Shown here: positions 25,321 through 34,029 of the stretch, piece by piece | Position numbering within the stretch: the first letter of the stretch is position 1 | Layout of the letters: each line of letters begins with the position of its first letter | Position numbers and translations under genes: made by a program | From: Muribaculaceae bacterium | GTDB lineage: Bacteria > Bacteroidota > Bacteroidia > Bacteroidales > Muribaculaceae | DNA length: 34,033 nt | Assembly: GCA_029068655.1 (NCBI GenBank) | Contig: JAIECF010000187.1 | Coordinates: forward strand, 1-34,033 | Direction: 5' to 3' | The notes under the pieces: generated by a model | The model's input: the letters and a program-made list of their open reading frames with translations, nothing else | The model's database searches: none | What the model was told of the DNA's origin: nothing

Positions 25321-27675
25321 TTATTTCTTCTTTGTTCCGGCAGAGGGACGCTTTTTGGGAGCGGCATCCTGCTGCTCGATGAGTTTCATCACATCGTCGA
25401 GTGTCAACGACATCGGATCCATACCTTTCGGAATCTTATAGTTTATCTTCTTCCTTGCGCCTTGTGGAAGATAAGTGAAATAGGGTCCGTAGCGACCGTT
25501 GAGTATCTCTATCTCAGGACGTTCGGGGAAAGACTTAATAAACTTATTAGCTTCCTCGGCCCGTTTTTTCTTAATGAGTTCTACAGCTTCATCCTCAGTG
25601 ATAGACAGCGGGGACATGTCCTTGGGTATTGAAACGAACATGGAGTCATGGCGTATGTATGGACCAAACCTTCCCACAGCCGCAAGAATCTTCTTTCCCT
25701 CGAACTGACCGACGTCGCGCGGCAGTTCGAAAAGCTTCAATGCCTCTTCCAGCGTTATAGTCTGCACACTCTGGTCAGGTTGCAGAGAAGCGAAAAGCGG
25801 TTTATCTTCATCAGTGGCCTCTCCGATCTGTGCAATCGGGCCGAACCGTCCTATCTTTACATAGACCGTACGCCCGGTCTTGGGATCGACACCAAGCTCG
25901 CGCTCTCCTACTTTATGTTCCATCTTCAGGGTATTGATTTTCTCAATCTCAGGATGAAAACCGCCGTAAAACTCCGACATCTCGTTCTGCCAAGGTAGCT
26001 TCCCCTCGGCTATATCATCAAATTTCTCTTCTATCTTAGCCGTGAAATTATAGTCGAGAATATCCGGGAAGTATTCTGTCAGGAAGTCATTGACCACCAT
26101 ACCGGTATCGGTAGGTACAAGCTTTCCCTTCTCCGATCCGACTGAAATAGACTTTGTCTTCAACGATATCTTACCCTTCTTAAGAGAGATCTCCTTATAT
26201 TCGCGCACAGTACCATCCTTCTCTCCCCGCTTAACATATTCCCGCTGCTGAATCGTTGAGATAGTAGGAGCATATGTGGATGGACGCCCAATGCCGAGTT
26301 CCTCCATCTTCTTTACGAGGGATGCCTCCGAATATCTTGGAGCTGCCTGAGTAAAGTCTTCCGTAGCTGTGATTTCTTTCGGGACCAGATCCATTCCTAC
26401 CGTTAACGGTGGTAGTGAAGTATCCTTTCCGGTTCCAGTCTGATATACACTTAGGAATCCCGGGAAAACTACGACCTCGCCTTCGGCCTTGAACACGCCG
26501 TGGGAAGTATCTTCCGAGACTGTCTTCGTAACGTCAGGTATAATGGCAATGTCGACCGTCGTTTTCTCGATCTCGGCATCAGCCATCTGGGAGGCAACAG
26601 CCCGTCGCCATATTAGGTCGTAGAGTTTCTGCTCTTTCGCATCTCCGTCAATGGTACGATTGCTGACGTAGGTCGGGCGTATAGCCTCGTGAGCCTCCTG
26701 AGCTCCTTTTGAATGAGTATGGTAATGGCGAATTTTCAGGAATTTATCGCCGAAATCGTTACGTATAGCGTCTGATATGTCGCGAAGTGCAAGTTCCGAG
26801 AGATTGGTTGAATCGGTTCGCATATATGTGATCTTACCATCTTCATAAAGTTTCTGGGCTATCACCATAGTTTGGTTGACAGAAAAACCAAGTCTTCTGG
26901 AAGCCTCCTGCTGAAGCGTGGAGGTCGTGAAAGGAGGATAGGGCTGACGATGACCGGGTCTGACATTAACTTCTGTGATCCTGAATGATGCGTCGTGACA
27001 TTCGCTTAAGACATCCATCGCGTCCTTCTCATCCTTGCATCTGCGTGAAAGATCAGCTTTCAGACCGGCATCAGAGCCCGGAATCCCGAACTGTCCGGAT
27101 ACTCTGAAATATGATTCCGGATTGAATGCCGCTATCTCCTTTTCGCGTTCGCAGATAAGGCGCACGGCTACACTTTGTACCCTTCCGGCGGAAAGAGAGG
27201 GTTTTATTTTCTTCCAGAGCACGGGACTCAGTTCAAAACCGACAATACGGTCGAGGACCCTGCGTGCCTGCTGCGCATTGACCCTGTCGATATCAATGTC
27301 ACGGGGATTTGCTATCGCGTTGAGAATAGCAGGCTTAGTAATTTCATGGAAGACTATGCGTTTTGTATTTGTAGGTTTAAGTCCGAGCACTTCATAAAGA
27401 TGCCACGCTATGGCCTCTCCCTCACGGTCTTCATCGGAGGCGAGCCATACCATGTCGGCTTTCTTAGCAGCCTCTTTAAGCTTTCTGACAGTATCTTTCT
27501 TATCGGCCGGAATCTCATATTCCGGTGCGAAATTATTTTCAAAGTCTATAGCTATTCCTTTCTTCTTAAGGTCGCGTATGTGTCCGTAGGATGAGAGCAC
27601 AGTATATCCCTTACCAAGGAATTTTTCAATGGTTTTAGCTTTTGCAGGTGACTCTACTATTACGAGATTATTCAT
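25321..27675 (-). CDS. topA: DNA topoisomerase I (type IA)
   Basis: A 784-residue type IA topoisomerase that relaxes negative supercoils. The TOPRIM domain opens NNLVIVESPAKAKTIEKFLG with Glu8, and has DEDRE at 81-85. The active-site tyrosine is Y284 in KITYMRTDSTN. In place of zinc fingers, the C-terminal third has repeated GRFGP-type modules (KIGRFGPIAQIG, VGRFGPYIRH, NGRYGPYFTY) and ends in a Lys-rich tail. The frame extends to 27696, but the ATG at 27675 matches the family N-terminus. prfB follows 15 nt downstream. Confidence 0.96.
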   Translation of the reverse strand: MNNLVIVESPAKAKTIEKFLGKGYTVLSSYGHIRDLKKKGIAIDFENNFAPEYEIPADKKDTVRKLKEAAKKADMVWLASDEDREGEAIAWHLYEVLGLKPTNTKRIVFHEITKPAILNAIANPRDIDIDRVNAQQARRVLDRIVGFELSPVLWKKIKPSLSAGRVQSVAVRLICEREKEIAAFNPESYFRVSGQFGIPGSDAGLKADLSRRCKDEKDAMDVLSECHDASFRITEVNVRPGHRQPYPPFTTSTLQQEASRRLGFSVNQTMVIAQKLYEDGKITYMRTDSTNLSELALRDISDAIRNDFGDKFLKIRHYHTHSKGAQEAHEAIRPTYVSNRTIDGDAKEQKLYDLIWRRAVASQMADAEIEKTTVDIAIIPDVTKTVSEDTSHGVFKAEGEVVVFPGFLSVYQTGTGKDTSLPPLTVGMDLVPKEITATEDFTQAAPRYSEASLVKKMEELGIGRPSTYAPTISTIQQREYVKRGEKDGTVREYKEISLKKGKISLKTKSISVGSEKGKLVPTDTGMVVNDFLTEYFPDILDYNFTAKIEEKFDDIAEGKLPWQNEMSEFYGGFHPEIEKINTLKMEHKVGERELGVDPKTGRTVYVKIGRFGPIAQIGEATDEDKPLFASLQPDQSVQTITLEEALKLFELPRDVGQFEGKKILAAVGRFGPYIRHDSMFVSIPKDMSPLSITEDEAVELIKKKRAEEANKFIKSFPERPEIEILNGRYGPYFTYLPQGARKKINYKIPKGMDPMSLTLDDVMKLIEQQDAAPKKRPSAGTKKK

Positions 27676-27745
27676 AATATATTTAAAATCAAGCATTCAA
27701 CCCCATCTTCTTTATTTATATCGATTATGGGAGCGGTTTGTGACG

Positions 27746-27776
27746 CAAAATTAATACTTTTATTTCACAAACACAA
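27746..27776 (-). promoter_or_regulatory. Probable topA promoter
   Basis: On the minus strand, TTG at 27776-27774, a 20-nt spacer and TAATTTTG at 27753-27746 fit the Bacteroidetes pattern. The topA ATG lies about 70 nt downstream. The rest of the 274-nt gap (27676-27949) holds no gene or hairpin I can support. Confidence 0.5.
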
Positions 27777-27949
27777 TATTAAGGTGTATTGTTTTGAGTA
27801 TTTTCATCCATATTGCCTTCAGGAATGTCCGTAAAACCTGAAAATAGAGCTTTATTCAGGTGCGTTATAGGCAAAAAAAGCATCTGGATTGTTCTAATTA
27901 TTAGAGGCTCCTGACGACAGGTGTCTTCCTTAACCAATACCATACAGAA

Positions 27950-29815
27950 ATGGCAAACAAACTTGTAGAAATGATTCGCCGACAGGCGGAAAAATACGGC
28001 GACCGGGAGGCTTACCGCTACTGCTGGCGCAAGCTCGGTGAATGGCTTCCAACAAGCTGGGAGGAATTCCGCGTGCAGATCGACGTCGCATCGCGTGCCC
28101 TCGCCCGACTCGGACTGAAGGAGAAAGACACAATAGCTATATGCTCCAACAACACCCCGCAGATACTTATCACTGAATTCGCCGGTTTCAGAAACCGCGC
28201 GGCCACAATACCCCTCTATTCGAGCAGCAGCCAGAGTCAATACGACTTTATCGTCAACGACGGACAGCCACGTATACTCTTCGTAGGGGAAAAACACCAG
28301 TATCCGCTCGCCTACAACTATTGGAAAAAACATCCTGATCAGATCGACAGAATAGTAATCTTCAAGAAAGAAGGATTCGACATCAATGCAGACGACACTG
28401 CTTCGATCACATGGGAGGATTTCATGAAGATCGGCGTGGACGCGGAAGAGGAGACTCGCATCCTCGTAGAGCAGAGAGCAGACCGGGGACTGCCTGAAGA
28501 CATCGCCACTCTAATCTATACGTCAGGCACAACAGGAGAGCCCAAAGGGGTATGCCTCAGCCACTCCAACTATGATGCTGCAATGGAAGCCCATCTTAAA
28601 TTCCTCATCAATGTGACGGACAAGGACCTCTCCATGGCCTTCCTGCCAATGAGCCATATCCTTGAGAAGGCCTGGTGTTTCTTCTGCCTCACAAAGGGCA
28701 TACGCATAGCCATCAACGAAGACCCACGCATAATTCAGGACACTCTGCCTCAGGTGAGGCCAAATCTGATGACCTGCGTGCCCAGATTCTGGGAGAAGGT
28801 TTACGCTGGCGTGAAGGAAAAGATATCAAAGATGGGAAAGATGCAGCAGATGATGGTAGGCCGTGCCATTCGCGTCGGTTATCGACGTAATCTGGGATTC
28901 AGACGCGAGGGGAAACCGGTTCCATCATGGCTTGAGAAGGAATATCAGTTCTGGGATAAGAAAGTTTTCTCTAAAGTGAAGGCAACCATTGGAATACCCA
29001 ACCCCAAAATGTTCCCGACAGCCGGAGCGCCCTTGAGTCCCCGCATCACGGAATTCATGCAGTCGATCGGCATAAACGTCATAATAGGCTACGGGCTGAG
29101 CGAGACGACAGCGACTGTTTCGGCATTCCCATTTGTCGACTATGAGATAGGAACAGTTGGCAAACCCCTTCCAATGGTAAAAGTCAAGATTGACAAGGAA
29201 GGTGAGATTCTTGTGAAAGGCCCTACAGTGACCGCAGGATATTACAATAATCCTGATGCCAATGCCAAAGCGTTTACCGACGACGGCTGGTTCAGGACAG
29301 GAGATGCGGGATATTTCACAGAGTCCGGCTCACTCGTACTGACAGAACGGGTAAAGGATCTCTTCAAGACCTCCAATGGCAAATATATAGCTCCGCAACT
29401 CCTTGAGAGCCGTCTGGCGGAAAACAAGTTTATCGATGAGGTCGCAGTAATCGGCGACGAGCGTAAATACGTCACGGCACTTGTCGTGCCCAATCTTTCA
29501 CAGCTTCTCGCTTGGGCCGCATCAAAGAAACTTGACACGGAAAATGTAGAGGAACTTCTCAAAAATCCTGTAGTGATCGACATGCTTATGAAAGAAATCG
29601 ACGAGCTCCAGAAAGATCTTGCATCATACGAGCAGATCAAGAAGATCACTCTGCTTCCCAACCATTTCTCTATAACGCATGGAGAAGTCACAAATACCAT
29701 GAAAGTACGCCGTCCGGTTGTGGCAAAACGTTATGCAAAAGAGATAGAGGCTATGTACGACGGTCCTAAAGACGGAGACAGTCCTCTGATTCCGGAAGAA
29801 ATCGACGAAAAATGA
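27950..29815 (+). CDS. Long-chain acyl-CoA synthetase (AMP-forming)
   Basis: A 621-residue AMP-dependent acyl-CoA ligase activating long-chain fatty acids, membrane-associated in the cytoplasm. LIYTSGTTGEPKGVCLSH (from about 187) is the AMP-binding P-loop, IGYGLSETTA the adenylate motif, GWFRTGDAGYF the ATP-ribose Asp motif, and RVKDLFKTSNGKYIAP the hinge and acyl-binding region. The FKTSNGKY block and length fit the FAA1/FadD15-like branch. Its stop overlaps the start of the next gene as ATGA, so the two are translationally coupled. Exact chain-length preference cannot be read. Confidence 0.9.
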   Translation: MANKLVEMIRRQAEKYGDREAYRYCWRKLGEWLPTSWEEFRVQIDVASRALARLGLKEKDTIAICSNNTPQILITEFAGFRNRAATIPLYSSSSQSQYDFIVNDGQPRILFVGEKHQYPLAYNYWKKHPDQIDRIVIFKKEGFDINADDTASITWEDFMKIGVDAEEETRILVEQRADRGLPEDIATLIYTSGTTGEPKGVCLSHSNYDAAMEAHLKFLINVTDKDLSMAFLPMSHILEKAWCFFCLTKGIRIAINEDPRIIQDTLPQVRPNLMTCVPRFWEKVYAGVKEKISKMGKMQQMMVGRAIRVGYRRNLGFRREGKPVPSWLEKEYQFWDKKVFSKVKATIGIPNPKMFPTAGAPLSPRITEFMQSIGINVIIGYGLSETTATVSAFPFVDYEIGTVGKPLPMVKVKIDKEGEILVKGPTVTAGYYNNPDANAKAFTDDGWFRTGDAGYFTESGSLVLTERVKDLFKTSNGKYIAPQLLESRLAENKFIDEVAVIGDERKYVTALVVPNLSQLLAWAASKKLDTENVEELLKNPVVIDMLMKEIDELQKDLASYEQIKKITLLPNHFSITHGEVTNTMKVRRPVVAKRYAKEIEAMYDGPKDGDSPLIPEEIDEK

Positions 29816-30876
29816 ACGACTGTATCAACAGACACTCAATAAGCGCAAACGCGACTATAAGGGAAACGCTTACGGCTCTAAATGATCTGAGTGGCGATTC
29901 CATGACTCTCTTTGCTGTAGAAGACGACGGGAGACTTGTAGGAAGCCTCACCGACGGAGATATCAGAAGGGCCTTGATAACCGGATACACCACCGAAGAT
30001 AAGGCTCGCGACATCGCTTTCAGGAAATACATTTCGCTTTCTTCTGACGCGACCCCGGAGGAAAGATACAATACTGTCGCCCATGCGAGAGCCAGAAGAA
30101 TAAATCTTCTGCCCGTCACTTCAGGAGGAGTTCTAACCGGAATTATCGACCTGCGGAAGATGAAGTCAGCCATTCCTGCTGATGCCGTCCTCATGGCCGG
30201 AGGCCGGGGAGAACGACTGCGACCGTTAACACTCGATACTCCCAAGCCGTTGCTTAAAGTAGGAGGGAAACCTATCATCGACTACAATATAGAGTCTCTT
30301 CAACGATACGGAGTAAAAGACATATACGTCACAGTCAACTATCTCAAAGAGCAGATCATCGGTCATTTCAACGATCCTAAATGGGAAGGTAAAGTGCACT
30401 GTATTGAAGAACCATGTCGCCTCGGCACTCTGGGAAGCGTGGCTCTGATAGATACTCTCACTCAGGATTATGTGATAGTAATGAATTCCGATCTGCTTAC
30501 CAACATCGATTTCGAACGTCTTTGGAGGCATCATGTAGATTCCCGGGCAGTTCTTACGATGGCGACTGTGCCTTATACCGTTTCAGTGCCTTTCGCTATT
30601 CTCAAGACCGATGGAGACAGAGTCATCGGTCTGGAAGAGAAACCGACATTCAACCATTTTGCCAACGCAGGCGTATATATAATAGACCGCACAATCCTGA
30701 GCGATATAAAGAGCGGTGAATACCTCGACGCTCCAGATTTTGTGGAGTCACTGATCTCAAAAGGACTGAAAGTGTCCCATTACGCTATCGAGGGCACGTG
30801 GATCGACATCGGCTCGCCCGATGACTTCCGCTACGCAAATGAAGTCACTCGATCGGTTTTTAAAATTAAAGATTAA
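29812..30876 (+). CDS. CBS-domain nucleotidyltransferase (sugar-1-phosphate type)
   Basis: A 354-residue two-part protein. Residues 1 to about 120 hold a pair of CBS motifs (FAVEDDGRLVGSLTDGDIRRAL; LPVTSGGVLTGIIDLRKM), which usually bind adenine nucleotides and regulate the attached enzyme. Residues of about 123-354 form a sugar nucleotidyltransferase, with AVLMAGGRGERLRPLT, DTPKPLLKVGGKPIIDYNI, VMNSDLL and GTWIDIGSPDDF. The layout resembles mannose- or glucosamine-1-phosphate guanylyltransferases such as PtmE, used for surface glycans. It overlaps the acyl-CoA ligase gene by 4 nt, an unexpected partner. The sugar and nucleotide used are not determined. Confidence 0.87.
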   Translation: MNDCINRHSISANATIRETLTALNDLSGDSMTLFAVEDDGRLVGSLTDGDIRRALITGYTTEDKARDIAFRKYISLSSDATPEERYNTVAHARARRINLLPVTSGGVLTGIIDLRKMKSAIPADAVLMAGGRGERLRPLTLDTPKPLLKVGGKPIIDYNIESLQRYGVKDIYVTVNYLKEQIIGHFNDPKWEGKVHCIEEPCRLGTLGSVALIDTLTQDYVIVMNSDLLTNIDFERLWRHHVDSRAVLTMATVPYTVSVPFAILKTDGDRVIGLEEKPTFNHFANAGVYIIDRTILSDIKSGEYLDAPDFVESLISKGLKVSHYAIEGTWIDIGSPDDFRYANEVTRSVFKIKD

Positions 30877-30934
30877 TTACTAAAGATTAATCTACAATGG
30901 TTAATTATGCATTATGAATTATGCATTATGAATT
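30868..30934 (+). repeat. AT-rich 14-bp direct repeats before obgE
   Basis: Two short repeat pairs, both with 14-nt spacing: aaagattaat at 30868-30877 and 30882-30891, and aattatgcattatg at 30903-30916 and 30917-30930, with a third copy begun. The second unit is the same AT-rich motif found at 24088-24129 and at the sufE stop. They occupy the gap between the nucleotidyltransferase stop and obgE, and the first unit overlaps that stop. Confidence 0.7.
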
Positions 30935-30943
30935 GAAAGAATT

Positions 30944-32155
30944 ATGGCTGAATCGAATTTCATAGATTACGTTAAGATCCTTTGCCGTTCAGGCAAGGGA
31001 GGCGCAGGAAGCCGACACTATCACCGCGCAAAATACATACCGAAGGGAGGTCCCGATGGAGGCGACGGAGGACGCGGAGGCCATATTATCCTGCGCGGCA
31101 ACCGCCATAAATGGACTCTTCTTGATCTCCGTTACCAAAGGCATATATTCGCTACCGACGGCCAGAGCGGCGGCGAGAACCGATCAACCGGTAAAGACGG
31201 CGAGGACCGTATCATCGAGGTTCCGGTAGGAACCACTGTGTTTGACGCCGACACCGGCGAATACCTGTGTGAGATCACTCGCGACGGAGAGGAAATCAAG
31301 CTTCTCCGGGGAGGAAAGGGGGGACGAGGCAACGTGCATTTCGCGACCCCGACCAATCGCGCGCCCCGCTACGCACAGCCCGGCCAGCCGGCCATTGAGA
31401 AAGCTGTCGTGCTCGAGCTGAAGCTTCTCGGAGACGTAGGTCTCGTAGGATTCCCTAATGCAGGTAAGTCCACTCTCCTATCGGCAATATCAGCGGCAAA
31501 ACCCAAAATCGCAGACTATCCCTTCACTACGATGGAGCCGAGCCTCGGCATCGTAAGCTATCGTAACGGTCAGAGTTTCGTGATGGCAGATATTCCAGGC
31601 ATCATAGAGGGAGCCAGCGAAGGCAAGGGACTCGGACTCCGGTTCCTCCGCCATATCGAACGCAATGCCGTGCTTCTATTCATGATACCGGCCGATTCTA
31701 CAGACATTAAGAAGGATTATGAAATCCTGCTCAATGAGCTTAGGCAGTTCAATCCGGAACTCATGGACAAGAGCCGTGTGCTCGCCATCTCAAAGTGCGA
31801 CATGCTCGACGAGGAGATGATGGAGGAAATGAAGAAGGAACTTCCTGAAGGAGTTCCGACAGTATTCATTTCAGCTGTCACAGGTTTTGGACTGACCGAA
31901 CTGAAAGACCTTCTATGGCGTGAGATAAATTCTGAAGATAATCTCGCACAGTCCACCATAACCCACCGCAATCTTGACCGACACCACCGCGTGGAAGAGG
32001 AAGACGAATTTATCTTCCACCAGGACGACGAAGAAGATGAGGAATGGATGCCGGAAACCGACGAGGAATGGGAAGACGAGTTCTGGGACGAAGAACAGTC
32101 AGTCAACGATGAAGATGCCTCCTGGCGTGGCGCCAAGAAAGGCACCGGCAAGTAA
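30944..32155 (+). CDS. obgE: GTPase Obg
   Basis: A 403-residue Obg/CgtA GTPase that binds the large ribosomal subunit and links ribosome assembly to growth. The glycine-rich Obg fold occupies residues 1 to about 158 ([23 protein letters not shown]). The G domain has G1 GFPNAGKST (169-177), the switch segment [12 protein letters not shown] (191-202), and G3 DIPG (216-219). G4 is SKCD where NKxD is usual; the base-specifying Lys and Asp are retained. The strongly acidic C-terminal tail (about 345-395, rich in D, E and W) is the variable region of this family. It is followed by a hairpin cluster. Confidence 0.96.
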   Translation: MAESNFIDYVKILCRSGKGGAGSRHYHRAKYIPKGGPDGGDGGRGGHIILRGNRHKWTLLDLRYQRHIFATDGQSGGENRSTGKDGEDRIIEVPVGTTVFDADTGEYLCEITRDGEEIKLLRGGKGGRGNVHFATPTNRAPRYAQPGQPAIEKAVVLELKLLGDVGLVGFPNAGKSTLLSAISAAKPKIADYPFTTMEPSLGIVSYRNGQSFVMADIPGIIEGASEGKGLGLRFLRHIERNAVLLFMIPADSTDIKKDYEILLNELRQFNPELMDKSRVLAISKCDMLDEEMMEEMKKELPEGVPTVFISAVTGFGLTELKDLLWREINSEDNLAQSTITHRNLDRHHRVEEEDEFIFHQDDEEDEEWMPETDEEWEDEFWDEEQSVNDEDASWRGAKKGTGK

Positions 32156-32171
32156 GGATTAACTTACCCGT

Positions 32172-32256
32172 TCAGCTCGGAGAGCTGATGATTATGCAGA
32201 AACCCCAGACGTCAGTCTGGGGCTAATCATAGGGATACCAGTAGCCTCGGAGAGGC
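32172..32256. repeat. Three-hairpin palindromic element downstream of obgE
   Basis: Three stems in 85 nt: tcagctc-gga-gagctga (32172-32188), ccccagac-gtca-gtctgggg (32203-32222), and gcctc-gga-gaggc (32244-32256). The outer two share the ctc-gga-gag core. The middle stem can extend through atgatta/taatcat. This resembles REP-like palindromic elements scattered through Bacteroidetes genomes. The middle hairpin may stop obgE transcription, but it has no T tract. Confidence 0.7.
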
Positions 32257-32275
32257 GATTTGTGATATTGACATT

Positions 32276-33121
32276 ATGAGACAGTTGTTGCAGTTAGACA
32301 TAGAAGGGATTCTCAAGAAGAGAATCCCTTTGCGTAAGCAGAAGTATATTCCCCGCTTCCTTTACGTAGCCCTCGCTCGCTTAATACATCAGGATGAGCT
32401 CAACGAGATACTGAGGATCAGTTATCCGTCGCAGGGAAGCGAGTTCTCAAGCAAAGTGCTGAAACACCTTGCAATAGATGTGGAAGTGGATGGAGCTGAG
32501 AATCTCCCCTCGCCTGAACATCGTGTGGTGTTCGCGTCAAACCACCCATTGGGAGGTCTGGACGGAATCGCCCTTATCGCGGTGTTGGGTCAACGCTACG
32601 GAGATGAGAATATCCGTTTTCTTGTCAATGACCTTCTGATGAATGTGGAGCCTCTCAGCACAGTCTTCCTCCCTATCAACAAGTACGGAAGTCAAGCGAG
32701 GGCAGCAGCGGAGGCAATAAACGCGGAATATGCATCCGATAGGCAGATAGTCATTTTTCCGGCTGGACTCGTATCGAGACTTCAACCCGGAGGAGAGATA
32801 AGCGATCTAAAGTGGCAGAAAGCTTTTGTGCAGAAAGCCATTGAGAATGAGCGCGACATCATTCCTGTAAGATTCGTAGCCATGAATCGTAAGCGTTTCT
32901 ACCGGCTCGCAAAATGGAGAAAGAAACTCGGCATCAAGGTGAATATAGAGCAGGCTACCCTCCCGGCAGAGCTGTGCGCCTCACGCGGCAAGAAATTCCG
33001 AATCATCATAGGTAAACCATTAAGCTTCTCCGAACTTAAGCAGTCCGGCAAATCCTTCCCTCATCTCGCCACCGATATTCACGACCTGATCTATACCCTG
33101 CATAAGCCTGAGAAGATATGA
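32276..33121 (+). CDS. PlsC-like acyltransferase (glycerolipid/hemolysin-type)
   Basis: A 281-residue acyltransferase of the PlsC/LPLAT superfamily. The catalytic His-Asp pair is in SNHPLGGLDG: H90 and D96 with five residues between, rather than the four of classical NHxxxxD. IFPAGLVSR is the acyl-acceptor binding motif III. No transmembrane helix is obvious, so it is likely peripheral. Bacteroides glycine-lipid O-acyltransferase GlsA is a PlsC-domain protein, and this could be an equivalent. However, the usual GNAT N-acyltransferase partner (GlsB) is not next to it. General lysophospholipid acyltransferase is the alternative. Confidence 0.82.
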   Translation: MRQLLQLDIEGILKKRIPLRKQKYIPRFLYVALARLIHQDELNEILRISYPSQGSEFSSKVLKHLAIDVEVDGAENLPSPEHRVVFASNHPLGGLDGIALIAVLGQRYGDENIRFLVNDLLMNVEPLSTVFLPINKYGSQARAAAEAINAEYASDRQIVIFPAGLVSRLQPGGEISDLKWQKAFVQKAIENERDIIPVRFVAMNRKRFYRLAKWRKKLGIKVNIEQATLPAELCASRGKKFRIIIGKPLSFSELKQSGKSFPHLATDIHDLIYTLHKPEKI

Positions 33122-33135
33122 TTCTTAGGAATCAA

Positions 33136-33840
33136 TTATCTTACCTGAATGATTATCCTACGATATGAGGTCAGGGGTATAGAGCCTGAATCTGTACATT
33201 CACAGATGACATGCATATTTCCGGTCTGTAAGTCTTCAGGTATTTTTATCTCTGCATTGCCTGAGGATGAAAATTCAAGGCATCCTTCAGGCAACGAAGC
33301 GCCTGCCTCCGGCATAATCCACCATTTATATTCAAGGATATCGCCATCCGGATCATTTGAACCGGCGACATCAAATAGTATGCTGTCACCGGGAGCAGCC
33401 TTGATCTCGATGGGAGATAACCACTCAATACCGTTAATTACCAGCTCAGGGTTGCGATTACAGGAACCGTTGGCGGCCCATTCCATTCTCGCAGCAAAGT
33501 TATTGAAGATAGCCGGATAAAAGTATTTCTCGTATTTCTGAGATATCTCCTTTATTTCAGGTCTCATGTTGGTGAAGCAAGATGTTGTGCTGTCGGGGGA
33601 AACCTCATGTCTGAAATATCCTCCCCACCCGCCATACTCCGGATGATCCGGATCGTTAAGTCCGTTTGGAAGGACATACAGAAAACTGGGGGTATCACCC
33701 TCTACTCCATACTTATACTTCGGATATACAGATCCCAAGTGTCCTTTTGTCTGGATCTTTGATTCATATTCAGGCCAGCCGGCGGCTCCGATCTCATTCC
33801 ATTCTTTCAGATATTTGTCTATTGTCCTCTCAAAATACAT
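33136..33840 (-). pseudogene. C-terminal half of a DUF1593 (nucleoside hydrolase-like, Sde0182) protein, apparently N-terminally truncated
   Basis: A 234-residue frame matches the second half of secreted DUF1593 proteins. These have a nucleoside-hydrolase-like N-terminal domain and a C-terminal beta-sandwich and are associated with polysaccharide use. Recognisable blocks are HLGSVYPKYKYGVEGDTPSFLYVLPNGL, PEYGGWGGYF and the Ig-like tail with VAGSNDPDGDILEYKWW. There is no signal peptide and no hydrolase domain. The DNA upstream (33841-34033) contains only tandem repeats with stops in this strand. I read it as a remnant whose 5' part was lost, although a genuinely short gene starting at 33840 cannot be excluded. 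Its stop lies 14 nt from the convergent acyltransferase stop. Confidence 0.72.
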
Positions 33841-33884
33841 AAGCAGTTTAATTTCAGAGTGGAAATATACAAATTTTTATTTTT

Positions 33885-33960
33885 CCAAACAATTAAATCG
33901 CCGTTTTTCGTAAAAATCCAAACAATTAAAACGCCATTTTACGTAAAAATCCAAACAATT
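33885..33960. repeat. 33-bp tandem repeats
   Basis: Two full units (33885-33917 and 33918-33950), each beginning ccaaacaatta and ending cgtaaaaat, plus the first 10 nt of a third unit at 33951-33960. The second unit contains the perfect 14-bp palindrome attttacgtaaaat. The units differ at a few positions and carry stops in frame, so they are not coding repeats. Confidence 0.85.
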
Positions 33961-34029
33961 TATTGTAGGAAATATCGATGATTTATTGTAGGAAATATCG
34001 ATGGTTTATAGTAGGATTTGCGGCGAAGC
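33961..34029. repeat. 23-bp tandem repeats at the window edge
   Basis: Units starting with tattgtagga at 33961 and 33984 are nearly identical over 23 nt. A diverged third unit starts at 34007 (tatagtagga) and may continue past the window. The spacing is iteron-like. The array directly follows the 33-bp repeats. Confidence 0.8.

Noticed and set aside
27779..28333. 184-residue minus-strand frame near the start of the acyl-CoA ligase gene
   Set aside because: Mostly antisense to the conserved N-terminus of the ligase, and the translation resembles no family. The rest falls in an AT-rich leader.
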